Of a DNA stretch of 14,861 nt, positions 5,561 through 13,962 are shown in pieces (the stretch's first letter is position 1; each line of letters starts with the position of its first letter). The position numbers were made by a program, and so were the translations under genes. This DNA is from Verrucomicrobiota bacterium (GTDB lineage Bacteria; Verrucomicrobiota; Verrucomicrobiia; Chthoniobacterales; UBA10450). Below the pieces are notes generated by a model. It worked only from the letters and a program-made list of their open reading frames with translations. It ran no database searches and was not told the origin of the DNA. The stretch is from NCBI GenBank assembly GCA_003217965.1, contig QHNB01000076.1, forward strand, positions 1-14,861, given 5' to 3'.

Positions 5561-7528
5561 TTATTTACCAAGCCGCCGATTGGCATCGGCTTCTAACCAG
5601 CGCCATATCCCTTCGAGACGTTTGCCGGCCTCGGTCTTGGCGTTGGCCAGTTCTTCACGCGATAATTTTTCCTTACTCGGGCGGCGTTGTGCGAAAAGAT
5701 AATATTTGATTTTCGGCTCGGTGCCGGAACCCCGTACCGCGATTCGCGTTTTATCAGCGAGCTCAAAAATCATCAGCTTTTCTTTTGGAATTTCGTCGCC
5801 TTCCACATCGCGAATTGTTTCTCGCTCGAAATTTTTTGTGCTCGCGACAGCGCCCCCGAGTATTTCGCGCGGCGGGTTTTCATCATAGGAGACGAGGAGC
5901 CGTCGAATTTTCTCCGCTCCGTCCGCGCCTTCGAAAACGAGGGATGCGTTTTTCTCCTCGAAATATCCGAACTTGGCATAAATGGAATCGAGGAGTTCAT
6001 CGAGTGTTTGGCCGTTCGCCTTCGCGTAAGCCGCGACTTCACAAAACATAATTGCAGCTCCGTTGCCATCCTTGTCGCGCACGAAATCGGCGCCGCTATA
6101 GCCGTAACTTTCTTCGCCCCCAAAAATGTAGAATGCCGATTTAGTCAGCCGCAGCCGGCGTGTTTCGTCCTCTGACAATTTTCGATAGTTCTTCGCCGAA
6201 ACCGCGGCCTCGTATTTACCAAGCTTTGCCCCAATGTATTTGAAACCGGTGAGCGTCTCGACGCAACGGACTCCGAACTTTTCCGCGATCGCCTTCTGCA
6301 GATCGCTCGTGACAAATGTTTTGATGATCACTGCATGAGCGGCGTTCTCTTTATTAAGCACACCGCGATCGAACAGTGTCTTTACCCGATAATAAGCCAG
6401 CAAGGAACCGGTCTGGTTTCCCGATAAAAGCTTGAATTTGCCGTCGCGGGTGCGCGCAGCTACGCCCATTCGATCGCAATCGGGATCGGTAGCGATAACG
6501 AGATCGGCGCCATCGCGTCCCGCTAAACTAATTCCATATTTCAATGCCTCGGCGTTTTCCGGGTTTGGTGATTTAACGGTTGGAAAACGGCCGTCGAATT
6601 TGTCCTGCTCCGGCACAACAGAAAAATTCAATCCGAGTCGTTTCAGCATGGGCTTGATAATTACGCCGCCAGTTCCGTGAAGTGGCGTGTAAACAATTTT
6701 CAACTGTCTGGCGTTCGTGATGAGCTCCCGATCGAGAATCAACGTCTCGAGCCGGTCCATGTAAGCTCGATCGATTTCGTCACCAACCGTCACGACGTGA
6801 CCGGATCTCTTCTCCGCCACATAGTCTTCGCTCGTGATGGCGTTGACCTCTGCAATGATGCCGCTCGCATGTGGTTCAATCACTTGAGCGCCATCATCGA
6901 AATAAACCTTGTAGCCGTTATCGTGAGGCGGGTTGTGGCTCGCTGTGATGACAATGCCCGCATCCGCATTGAGGTCACGCACAGCAAAGGAAAGTTCCGG
7001 CGTCGATCGCGGTCCTGAAAACACAACGGCCTCGCAACCGCAATCCGAAGCAATCTTTGACGTTAAGTCCGCGAACTCTTCGGAGAAATGACGAGTGTCA
7101 TGCACGATCACGATCTTTGGATTGCTCGAACCCGCTTTCCCGGCGCGCCATTTTTTGAGATACGAGATTAGTCCGCGCGTGGCACGACTGATATTGAAGA
7201 AATTCATGGCGTTCGTACCGACGCAGGGGAATTGCGGCCGACCCATCACCGTGGGCGTACCGCGTTCCGTCGCGGTTACGATTTTGCCCATGGTGCGTCC
7301 ACGCAATCCACCAGTTCCAAAGGCAAGCGTCTTGTAAAAACGATCGTTCAGCTCAGACCATTCACCCGCATCCGCCAGTTCCTCGACGACACATCCGTAA
7401 AAGTCGGTGCGTTCGCCTGACAAGAGCCGGCGGATGTTTGTCGCCGCATCAGCGCGTAATTTGCCCAGCCGGACGGCATCCTCGATCCGCTCTTGTAAAC
7501 GCTCCAATTCCATCGGCACTGTCATCAT
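5561..7528 (-). CDS. Phospho-sugar mutase (phosphoglucomutase/phosphomannomutase, PGM2-like)
   Basis: This alpha-D-phosphohexomutase interconverts hexose 1- and 6-phosphates through a phosphoserine. From ATG 7528 it has 655 aa and all four signature loops: TASHNPPHDNGYKVY with Ser197, the metal loop DPDCDRMGVA (348-357), the sugar loop GGEESYGYS (470-478) and the phosphate loop RGSGTEPKIKYY (599-610). The early motif FGTGGLRGRTMG (about 70-81) is typical of the PGM2-like branch, which acts on glucose, mannose or pentose phosphates; the exact sugar cannot be read from sequence. It is somewhat longer than the usual 560-610 aa, partly from residues 444-465 and the C-terminal helix. A TTG start at 7546 is also open. 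It heads the cluster with the small protein and lnt, perhaps serving glycogen or envelope sugar supply. Confidence 0.9.
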   Translation of the reverse strand: MMTVPMELERLQERIEDAVRLGKLRADAATNIRRLLSGERTDFYGCVVEELADAGEWSELNDRFYKTLAFGTGGLRGRTMGKIVTATERGTPTVMGRPQFPCVGTNAMNFFNISRATRGLISYLKKWRAGKAGSSNPKIVIVHDTRHFSEEFADLTSKIASDCGCEAVVFSGPRSTPELSFAVRDLNADAGIVITASHNPPHDNGYKVYFDDGAQVIEPHASGIIAEVNAITSEDYVAEKRSGHVVTVGDEIDRAYMDRLETLILDRELITNARQLKIVYTPLHGTGGVIIKPMLKRLGLNFSVVPEQDKFDGRFPTVKSPNPENAEALKYGISLAGRDGADLVIATDPDCDRMGVAARTRDGKFKLLSGNQTGSLLAYYRVKTLFDRGVLNKENAAHAVIIKTFVTSDLQKAIAEKFGVRCVETLTGFKYIGAKLGKYEAAVSAKNYRKLSEDETRRLRLTKSAFYIFGGEESYGYSGADFVRDKDGNGAAIMFCEVAAYAKANGQTLDELLDSIYAKFGYFEEKNASLVFEGADGAEKIRRLLVSYDENPPREILGGAVASTKNFERETIRDVEGDEIPKEKLMIFELADKTRIAVRGSGTEPKIKYYLFAQRRPSKEKLSREELANAKTEAGKRLEGIWRWLEADANRRLGK

Positions 7529-7639
7529 TCCGATACGAGTTCGCAATGCAACACGTTTGCGGCGCTCTCTTCCGAAGGTGTTCTCAGCGCTAAGCGTGCA
7601 TTGCGCGATAATGGGTCCGCCTACTGATCCAATTTACAG

Positions 7640-7692
7640 GGCGACAGAGCGCCGTGGCTACAGGACTGCGGCCGCCTCGCTCTGCCGAGGCG
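7640..7692. repeat. Two small inverted repeats in the mutase/ppk2 divergent gap
   Basis: The 298-nt gap between the divergent mutase and ppk2 genes holds two hairpins. GGCG/CGCC (7640-7653) has a 6-nt loop and CTAC downstream at 7658-7661 in CTACAGG, which reads GTAG on the minus strand. CGCCTCG (7673-7679) and CGAGGCG (7686-7692) form a 7-bp stem with loop CTCTGC. Neither has a T run. They may be degenerate REP-type elements or regulatory stems; promoters for both genes must lie here, but I could not place them with confidence. Confidence 0.45.
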
Positions 7693-7826
7693 TTCTTGAC
7701 ATGATTATATTTGCTCAAGCTCCACAGAGCGTTCGAGCACATCGAAACCGGTCAATGCCGAATGGTGAGGGAAGAGAGAAGCGACGATCGATTAATGGCT
7801 GGGCCCGTGTTATCCAATTTTGCTGA

Positions 7827-8630
7827 ATGAAAACGGCGATTGTCGTCGCGCGGCACGGTCACAAGGTTCGTCTCTCGAAAATCGATCCGGATGATACTGC
7901 CGGTGTGACCAAAGAAGAAGCACTCGAACGAGTCGCGCGGCTTTGGGAAACACTCAACGATCTTCAGGAGACTTTCTATGCCGAGAGCCGGCGCAGCATC
8001 CTTGTAATTTTCCAAGGGATCGATACCGGCGGGAAGGATGGCTCGATTAAAAACTTATGCCGCAGTTTTAATCCAGCCGGTGTTCGAATCGCTTCTTTTA
8101 AAACCCCGACCCATGTCGAACTGGACCACGATTTCCTTTGGCGAGTCCACAAGGCGACGCCAGCGAACGGGATGATCGGGATTTGGAACCGCTCCCATTA
8201 CGAAGACGTGCTGATCGCGCGCGTCCATCGGTTGATAAAGAAGAAGGTCTGGAAAGGGCGCTACGAGCAAATCAACGCCTTCGAAAAGATTTTAACCAAT
8301 AATGGGACGACGATCTTAAAATTCATGCTTCATATTTCGAAGGACGAACAACTGAAGCGTTTGCAGGCGCGCATCGAAAATCCCAAAAAACAATGGAAAT
8401 TTAATCCGGCTGATCTCAGGGAACGTTCGTTGTGGGACGACTATCAGGATGCCTATGAAGATGCGATCAACTGCTGCTCAACTAAGCACGCGCCGTGGCA
8501 TATTGTGCCCGCCAACCACAAATGGGCGCGAGATCTTGCCATCGTCGAAACCGTCTTGGAGATCCTGAAAAAAATGAAACCGCGTTATCCGACGCTCTCG
8601 TTCGATCCGAAGACAGTTACGGTCCAATAA
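7827..8630 (+). CDS. ppk2: Polyphosphate kinase 2, class III-like (polyphosphate:AMP/ADP phosphotransferase)
   Basis: PPK2 enzymes move phosphate between inorganic polyphosphate and nucleotides in the cytosol. The 267-aa product has the Walker A loop GIDTGGKDGS (64-73), the Walker B block WNRSHYEDVL (120-129) and the lid with RIENPKKQWKF (182-192) and DLRERSLWDDY (196-206). Residues 160-175 (GTTILKFMLHISKDEQ) and STKHAPWHIVPANHKW (218-233), plus PDDT near residue 21, follow the Meiothermus ruber class III PPK2 that I recall, which makes ADP and ATP from AMP. It is the one-domain length. The start ATG has no clear Shine-Dalgarno site. It lies 95 nt before sucC on the same strand. Both can supply ATP without respiration, but a shared transcript is inference. 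Class assignment is less sure than the family. Confidence 0.92.
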   Translation: MKTAIVVARHGHKVRLSKIDPDDTAGVTKEEALERVARLWETLNDLQETFYAESRRSILVIFQGIDTGGKDGSIKNLCRSFNPAGVRIASFKTPTHVELDHDFLWRVHKATPANGMIGIWNRSHYEDVLIARVHRLIKKKVWKGRYEQINAFEKILTNNGTTILKFMLHISKDEQLKRLQARIENPKKQWKFNPADLRERSLWDDYQDAYEDAINCCSTKHAPWHIVPANHKWARDLAIVETVLEILKKMKPRYPTLSFDPKTVTVQ

Positions 8631-8725
8631 TTTGGCTCACAGCAGCGCGGCTTGTAGCTCTGGTAAACCAGAAAACGATTTGATCGGAAGCGAGTTCCGC
8701 GCTTAGTCGAGAGCGGCCGCGCGCA

Positions 8726-9934
8726 ATGAATATTCACGAATATCAAGCCAGGGAATTACTGCAGCGTTTTGGCGTGGCGACGACGCGAGGAAAAGTAGCA
8801 TCGACCCCAGAAGAAGCCGAGCGAATCGCGCGCGAGATTGCGCCCTCTGAAATTGTGGTCAAAGCACAGATTCACGCCGGCGGGCGAGGGAAGGGGAGCT
8901 TTACCAATGGATTTAAGGGTGGCGTGCATATTTGCCATACGCCTGAAGAAGCGCGGGAAATTGCGTGCAAAATGCTTGGGCAAACATTGGTCACGCATCA
9001 GACGGGACCGGCCGGACGAGTCGTAAACAAGGTGCTTGTGGCCGAGTCGGCACAGATCGGCCGCGAAATTTATTTCGCGGTCCTGGTCGACCGCCCGACT
9101 GCAGCACCGCTAGTCGTCGCTAGTACTGAGGGCGGAGTGGAGATCGAAACGGTGGCAGCGCGATCTCCGGAGAAGATTATTCGTGAATCGATCGATCCGT
9201 TGGCGGGGTTGCAGCCATTTCAAACGCGAAAACTTGCCAAGCACCTCAATTTCGAGTCGTCGCAGCTTAAGGCAGCATCGAAATTATTCGATGGTTTGTA
9301 TCGGACCTTCATCGGTCTCGACTGCTCGATGGTGGAGGTCAATCCACTTGTCGTTACCACCAGCGGCGATGTGCTGGCTCTCGATGCCAAGTTCAATTTC
9401 GATGATAACGCGCTCTATCGATATCCCGATGTTGCGGCTATGCGCGATACGGCAGAAGAGGATCCGCGTGAAGTAGAAGCCTCCAAACATGGACTGAATT
9501 ACATCGGTCTGAACGGAAATATCGCCTGCTTGGTCAACGGCGCCGGGCTCGCCATGGCGACGATGGACATCATCAAGTATTACGGCGGAAAGCCGGCCAA
9601 TTTTCTCGATGTCGGCGGCAGCGCAACCGAAGAGCAGGTGACCGAAGCGTTCAAGATTCTGGTGGCGGACAAACGGGTCGAAGCGATCCTGGTAAACATC
9701 TTCGGCGGCATCGCCAGGTGCGATGTCATCGCGCAGGGAATTATTAATGCGGCCAACACGGTAAAGCTTTCCGTTCCGCTCGTGGTTCGACTGGAAGGGA
9801 CGAAGGTCGAAGAAGGGAGAAAACTGCTTAAAGAAAGCGGTCTGGCATTAATCACCGCGAGTGATTTGGCCGATGCTGCGGAAAAGGCGGTGAAGGCTGC
9901 AGGTTCAAAGAGCAGCGCTGGAAGCCCAAGTTAA
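8726..9934 (+). CDS. sucC: Succinyl-CoA synthetase (succinate-CoA ligase), beta subunit
   Basis: SucC pairs with SucD to turn succinyl-CoA, ADP and phosphate into succinate, CoA and ATP in the TCA cycle. The 402-aa product begins MNIHEYQARELLQRFGV, the classical family start, so ATG 8726 is sound. The ATP-grasp domain shows VVKAQIHAGGRGKG (44-57, Lys46), EVNPL (204-208) and Asp220 for metal. The C-terminal CoA-ligase domain shows GNIACLVNGAGLAMATMD (264-281), FLDVGGSA (293-300) and NIFGGIARCD (324-333). It is slightly longer than the usual 388 aa because of a Ser/Gly-rich tail. It opens the cluster sucC-VOC-VOC-sucD-gltA; the next start codon directly abuts its TAA. Its own start lacks a strong ribosome site. 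Confidence 0.97.
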   Translation: MNIHEYQARELLQRFGVATTRGKVASTPEEAERIAREIAPSEIVVKAQIHAGGRGKGSFTNGFKGGVHICHTPEEAREIACKMLGQTLVTHQTGPAGRVVNKVLVAESAQIGREIYFAVLVDRPTAAPLVVASTEGGVEIETVAARSPEKIIRESIDPLAGLQPFQTRKLAKHLNFESSQLKAASKLFDGLYRTFIGLDCSMVEVNPLVVTTSGDVLALDAKFNFDDNALYRYPDVAAMRDTAEEDPREVEASKHGLNYIGLNGNIACLVNGAGLAMATMDIIKYYGGKPANFLDVGGSATEEQVTEAFKILVADKRVEAILVNIFGGIARCDVIAQGIINAANTVKLSVPLVVRLEGTKVEEGRKLLKESGLALITASDLADAAEKAVKAAGSKSSAGSPS

Positions 9935-10318
9935 ATGAAGATCAAGAAAATTGGTTTTGTTGGGATTCCTGTGACAGACATGAAACGGGCTCGGGAATTT
10001 TATGAAGGTCTTCTTGGCTTGGAAGTTTCCGACGAAATGATGAGCGGAAAGTGGATTGAGTACGCAGCCGGCACTGACACGCTCGCAGTTGCGAATGTGG
10101 GAGATCATTGGTTGCCGTCAGATCAAGGAACCGGTGCTGCCCTGGAGGTCGAAAATTTTGATGATGCAATCATGCAACTAAGAAAAGCCGATGTTGTGTT
10201 CGCAGCCGAGCCGTTCGAAACGCCATGTTGCCACATGGCCGTGGTGCAGGACCCGGATGGAAACAAGCTGATGATTCACAAACTCAAACCTCAAGAAGAA
10301 AAAGGAGTCTGCTCATGA
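9935..10318 (+). CDS. VOC-fold protein (glyoxalase/dioxygenase superfamily), copy 1
   Basis: This is a single-module vicinal oxygen chelate protein of 127 aa with the two beta-alpha-beta units of the fold. It shows IGFVGIPVTDMKRAREFYEG at the start, GAALEVENFDDAI in the middle (about 68-80) and QDPDGNKLMIHK near the end. Classical metalloenzymes carry a His in strand 1 (as in HHVGL); here that place is Phe or Gly, so glyoxalase I activity is doubtful. The cysteine pair at ETPCCHMA (residues 95-102) is notable. Its ATG directly follows the sucC stop, with GGAAG 10 nt before it, and its end overlaps the next VOC gene by 4 nt. It shares very roughly 45% of residues with that neighbour, so the two are a tandem duplication. 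Substrate unknown. Confidence 0.85.
   Translation: MKIKKIGFVGIPVTDMKRAREFYEGLLGLEVSDEMMSGKWIEYAAGTDTLAVANVGDHWLPSDQGTGAALEVENFDDAIMQLRKADVVFAAEPFETPCCHMAVVQDPDGNKLMIHKLKPQEEKGVCS
10302..10307 (+). promoter_or_regulatory. Ribosome binding site AAGGAG of VOC copy 2
   Basis: AAGGAG lies 7 nt before ATG 10315. It is the best Shine-Dalgarno site in the cluster and fixes the start at 10315 rather than the upstream in-frame start at 10225. The site is inside the end of VOC copy 1, so the two genes are coupled by an ATGA overlap. Confidence 0.75.
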
Positions 10319-10671
10319 TTAAGGAAGTCGCCTTTGTCGCCATCGCCGTTTCTGACAAAGAACGGGCGCGGAAATTTTATCAGGAAACCCTCGAGCTGAA
10401 GCCGAGCACAACAGCCATGGACGGCGCGTGGGTGGAATATGACATCGGTCCAGTCACGATCGGTGTCGGTTGTCATCCGGCGTGGCAGCCATCGCGCGAC
10501 GGAACTTCGGTCGCACTTGAAGTGGAAGATTTCGATAGCGTGTACGCGAAGCTAAAAGAGCGCGGCGTTACCTTCGATATTGAGAAGATGGAAACGCCGG
10601 TCTGTTGGATGGCGCAGTTTCGCGATCCGGACGGAAACAAACTGCTCATTCACAAACGAAAGCAAAAATGA
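10315..10671 (+). CDS. VOC-fold protein (glyoxalase/dioxygenase superfamily), copy 2
   Basis: The 118-aa second VOC protein starts MIKEVAFVAIAVSDKERARK, has TSVALEVEDFDSVYAKL in the middle and ends FRDPDGNKLLIHKRK. It aligns with copy 1 over its whole length without large gaps (both have WxPSxxGT, ALEVExFD and ETPxCxMA), so they are recent enough paralogues to be compared directly. Like copy 1, it lacks the strand-1 His of glyoxalase I. The Cys in ETPVCWMA is shared with copy 1. The proteins may form homodimers or a heterodimer, as VOC modules usually pair to build one site; that is inference. It lies between sucC and sucD, 97 nt before sucD. Possible roles are detoxifying a reactive acyl or dicarbonyl compound or binding a ligand; nothing in the sequence decides. 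Confidence 0.85.
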   Translation: MIKEVAFVAIAVSDKERARKFYQETLELKPSTTAMDGAWVEYDIGPVTIGVGCHPAWQPSRDGTSVALEVEDFDSVYAKLKERGVTFDIEKMETPVCWMAQFRDPDGNKLLIHKRKQK

Positions 10672-10684
10672 AACCGGAATCGCC

Positions 10685-10762
10685 AAGGAAACCAGGAAGG
10701 CACGAATCAGAAAATTTAGATGGGTGCATCATTGCGCTGCTTCCTGTGTTCCTGCGTTCCTG
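10685..10762 (+). repeat. Imperfect inverted repeat just upstream of sucD
   Basis: Two 22-nt arms, 10685-10706 and 10741-10762, are inverted copies matching at 16 of 22 positions by my count, with 34 nt between them. The right arm is itself three near-copies of an 8-mer (TTCCTGTG, TTCCTGCG, TTCCTGAG). The left arm has the matching AGGAA units. It ends 6 nt before the sucD ATG, so in mRNA a stem would sit at the ribosome entry. It could be a small non-autonomous repeat or a control element. Confidence 0.55.
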
Positions 10763-10768
10763 AGAAAA

Positions 10769-11650
<882 letters not shown>

Positions 11651-11652
11651 TC

Positions 11653-12780
11653 ATGCCAAACGCTTCTCGCGGACTTGAAGGTGTCATCGCAAACACAACG
11701 CGTCTGAGCGATGTCATCGGCAGCAAAGGCCAACTCATCTACGCCGGCTACGATATCAACGAGCTCGCCGGCAAAGTGAGCTACGAGGAAGTCGTTTATC
11801 TGCTTTGGAACAACAAACTGCCGACCCGGGCGGAGTTGGAAAAGTGTGCGGAGCAGTTGCGTTCGCAGCGTGAACTTCCCGGCGGCGTGATCGATTTCAT
11901 CAAATCCGCGCCGAAAAGTGCAAACCCAATGGATGTGCTTCGCACCGGGGTGTCGATGCTCGGTCTTTACGATCCGGAAATGGAGAAGGAAGCGACGCCG
12001 CAGATGAACAAGGACCGTGCTCGCAGTATTACCGCAAAAATTGGTGTGATTGCGGCGTATTTTCACCGGGCTCGCTGCGGCGAACCACTTCCGACGGTAC
12101 GTCGGGATTTGAGCGAAGCTGCGCATTTCCTTTATTTAATGACCGGCAAAGAACCCTCAAAAGAAGCGAGCGATACTCTCGACGTCGCGTTCGTCTTGCA
12201 TGCCGATCATGGCATGAACGCATCGACCTTTAGTGCGCGCGTCACGATTTCGACGTTGAGCGACATGTATTCGGCGATCACGTCTGCCATTGGCACACTC
12301 AAAGGGCCGTTACATGGCGGTGCCAACGAAGGCGTGATTCACATGCTGCAAGAAATTGGGGACGAGAAAAACGTCGATACTTACACCGAGCGACAGCTTG
12401 CCCAGAAGAAAAAGATCATGGGTATTGGCCATCGCGTTTACAAAACGCTCGATCCGCGTGCGCCTCATCTGCGGGCGATGGCGATAAAACTGAGCGAAAA
12501 GATTGGCGAACCGAAATGGATCCGCATGTCGGAACGGATCGCCGAGCTGATGAAGAAAAAGAAAAACCTGAACGCCAACGTCGATTTCTATTCGGCGACC
12601 GTTTATCACTCGCTCGGCATCCCGACCGATCTGTTTACACCGGTCTTTGCCATTGCGCGTTGTTCGGGCTGGTGCGCGCATGTTCTCGAACAATTGGAAG
12701 ATAACCGGCTTTATCGACCGCTGAGCGAGTATGTGGGCGAACCGGTTGGCAAAAAAGTCGTTCCTCTCGACAAACGATAA
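11653..12780 (+). CDS. gltA: Citrate synthase, short (type I, homodimeric) form
   Basis: Citrate synthase joins acetyl-CoA and oxaloacetate to begin the TCA cycle. The 375-aa product starts GLEGVIANTTRLSDVIGSKG (7-26), as in the short Gram-positive and archaeal-type enzymes, and lacks the N-terminal beta domain of the NADH-inhibited hexameric type. Catalytic residues are in place: His221 (GPLHGGANE), His260 with Arg261 (GIGHRVYKTLDPRA) and Asp311 (NVDFYSATVY). HADHGMN (183-189) and an Arg near 336 bind substrate. Methylcitrate synthases look alike, but placement 2 nt after sucD favours the TCA role. It closes the cluster; a 229-nt gap follows with no T-tailed terminator that I can see. Confidence 0.94.
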   Translation: MPNASRGLEGVIANTTRLSDVIGSKGQLIYAGYDINELAGKVSYEEVVYLLWNNKLPTRAELEKCAEQLRSQRELPGGVIDFIKSAPKSANPMDVLRTGVSMLGLYDPEMEKEATPQMNKDRARSITAKIGVIAAYFHRARCGEPLPTVRRDLSEAAHFLYLMTGKEPSKEASDTLDVAFVLHADHGMNASTFSARVTISTLSDMYSAITSAIGTLKGPLHGGANEGVIHMLQEIGDEKNVDTYTERQLAQKKKIMGIGHRVYKTLDPRAPHLRAMAIKLSEKIGEPKWIRMSERIAELMKKKKNLNANVDFYSATVYHSLGIPTDLFTPVFAIARCSGWCAHVLEQLEDNRLYRPLSEYVGEPVGKKVVPLDKR

Positions 12781-13009
12781 GCGGTAGCAAACAACCGGTT
12801 GGGACCGTTCAGCTGCGGCTTTCAAAACTTCGTCAAAAGTGCTGCTGCGAATCGACGAACCGCTAAAGCAGGCAGCAGGTCAGATGATTTGGGTCTGGTA
12901 TAGGCAATCCATTGCCGATTCTAATCAACTCTTACGGGCGTTTCGGCTGAAATATATCAATTTGGATTTTGTGGTGGCGGCCGCCGTCCATGCGTAAATA
13001 GTGTGTCCC

Positions 13010-13204
13010 ATGAGTTACACCGAGGAAAAGAAACCAGACCTGCCTGCTGGGGCGCGGCTCCTGAACGTAGGCGAGACAATTGAAGACGGCGATCTACACT
13101 GGCAGCCAACGGTAAAGCACTGGGTTGCGGTCACACCGCAAGGCGAGGAGAAGGTCGAAGCGGGGCAGCACGGTTTTTACTGTCGCAAAAATAATGACGC
13201 CTGA
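13010..13204 (+). CDS. Small conserved-looking hypothetical protein
   Basis: The 64-aa protein starts at ATG 13010 (MSYTEEKKPDLPAGARLL); a GTG at 13001 adds three residues. It is hydrophilic with no signal peptide or membrane segment. It reads like one small beta-rich domain: LLNVGETIEDGDLHWQP, then KHWVAV, then GQHGFYCRKN. Gly, Trp and His residues are spaced as in a folded protein rather than random translation, and codon use is like its neighbours. I do not recognise the family. It stands alone between citrate synthase and a convergent secreted protein. A short hairpin (GGTAGG/CCTACC, 13312-13329) lies between the two genes but has no T run. Confidence 0.6.
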   Translation: MSYTEEKKPDLPAGARLLNVGETIEDGDLHWQPTVKHWVAVTPQGEEKVEAGQHGFYCRKNNDA

Positions 13205-13348
13205 CGGCGAAGAGTCGAGTCGTGCGAGGTTGCCATCGTGCAGTGTATGCTCAAGATTGGCTCACTGGACAATATCAAGAGCCACACTAGGCGCGCCTTC
13301 TGCCGGGAAGAGGTAGGAAACGTCCTACCGAAGATCAGTTAACAGTTA

Positions 13349-13753
13349 TTACGGTCTAAGTTGCCACAGCTCTCCGGGGGACAACACCTGTAATCTGCGG
13401 AGATAAACCAGCTCCGAATCCCACATCGCAGTAAATACATAGGTCCACCCTGGCCGGACGTTCACTGTTGTCGAAGTCGGCTCGACATAGCCTGTGGATG
13501 GCACTTTGAACACGGTTAACACATGGCGCCCCGCTGGCACCCAACCGTCATAACGGTGACCCTGTGTGATGTTTGCGACAGACCAGCCATCGATCTGAAG
13601 ATGGAAAGCCCGATTCCATCCGAAGTTCGGTACTCTTTGCACAATCAGGCGACCAGGCGGGGGACTCCCTTGCGCAACAATGCTGATGAAAATTGCGCAC
13701 GCAAAAGCAAGAATCGGTAGAACCTTGCTAACGAAACTATGTCTCGGTTTCAT
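13349..13753 (-). CDS. Secreted hypothetical protein with a PEGA-like beta domain
   Basis: From ATG 13753 the product has 134 aa. It starts with Lys/Arg, then a hydrophobic core at 11-27 (VLPILAFACAIFISIVA), a clear signal peptide or N-terminal anchor. That fixes this start over the longer reading from 13852. The rest is beta-rich: GRLIVQRVPNFGWNRAF, then HLQIDGW, WVPAGRHVLTV (71-81), STTVNVRPGWTYVFTA and a short tail ending ELWQLRP. The order of a small ligand-like strand, PAGRH.L.V and a closing V.PG.TY is the pattern of PEGA or surface carbohydrate-associated beta domains, so a periplasmic or cell-surface place is likely. No partner gene is obvious; it is divergent from the SnoaL-like gene 209 nt away. 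Function unknown. Confidence 0.65.
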   Translation of the reverse strand: MKPRHSFVSKVLPILAFACAIFISIVAQGSPPPGRLIVQRVPNFGWNRAFHLQIDGWSVANITQGHRYDGWVPAGRHVLTVFKVPSTGYVEPTSTTVNVRPGWTYVFTAMWDSELVYLRRLQVLSPGELWQLRP

Positions 13754-13928
13754 GGCAGAAATTATGCATAGGAGTGGTTTTTGGCCAGTGCGGCATCGAT
13801 CACCGTCTATGCATCGCATTTCCGTGGAGTCGTGATGCACTGGCTGCACCAATCAACCCAAAAAGCATATGAAATGCGCCGCAGGCTGTCGATTTTGCCT
13901 AACATGTAGCAAACTGTTTTTTGCGCTC

Positions 13929-13953
13929 GTAGATAGCGCCGCAGGCGCTCTAC
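13929..13953 (+). repeat. Hairpin with GTAG head directly before the SnoaL-like start
   Basis: GTAGA (13929-13933) pairs with TCTAC (13949-13953) and GCGCC (13936-13940) with GGCGC (13944-13948). This gives a 10-bp stem with a 2-nt bulge and a 3-nt loop. It ends 9 nt before ATG 13963, over the place where a ribosome site should be. It could be a REP-type element or a translation-control stem. Confidence 0.55.
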
Positions 13954-13962
13954 GCTCAACAC

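Noticed and set aside
7696..7711. TTGACA and TATATT/TATAAT matches as a promoter for ppk2 or the mutase
   Set aside because: TTGACA (7696-7701) is only 4 nt from TATATT, and the minus-strand TATAAT (7709-7704) has no -35 at 16-18 nt. Not supportable as drawn.
7407..7826. 139-aa open frame in front of ppk2
   Set aside because: Begins antisense inside the mutase, passes through two hairpins and has random composition.
10225..10314. Upstream extension of VOC copy 2
   Set aside because: It overlaps copy 1, while AAGGAG 7 nt before ATG 10315 and the fold's first strand mark the later start.
10580..10768. Long N-terminal extension of sucD
   Set aside because: It overlaps VOC copy 2 out of frame, shows no SucD similarity, and the family start MSVLV lies at 10769.
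12792..12801. Palindrome CAACCGGTTG after citrate synthase as a terminator
   Set aside because: It has no loop and no T run; too short to claim.
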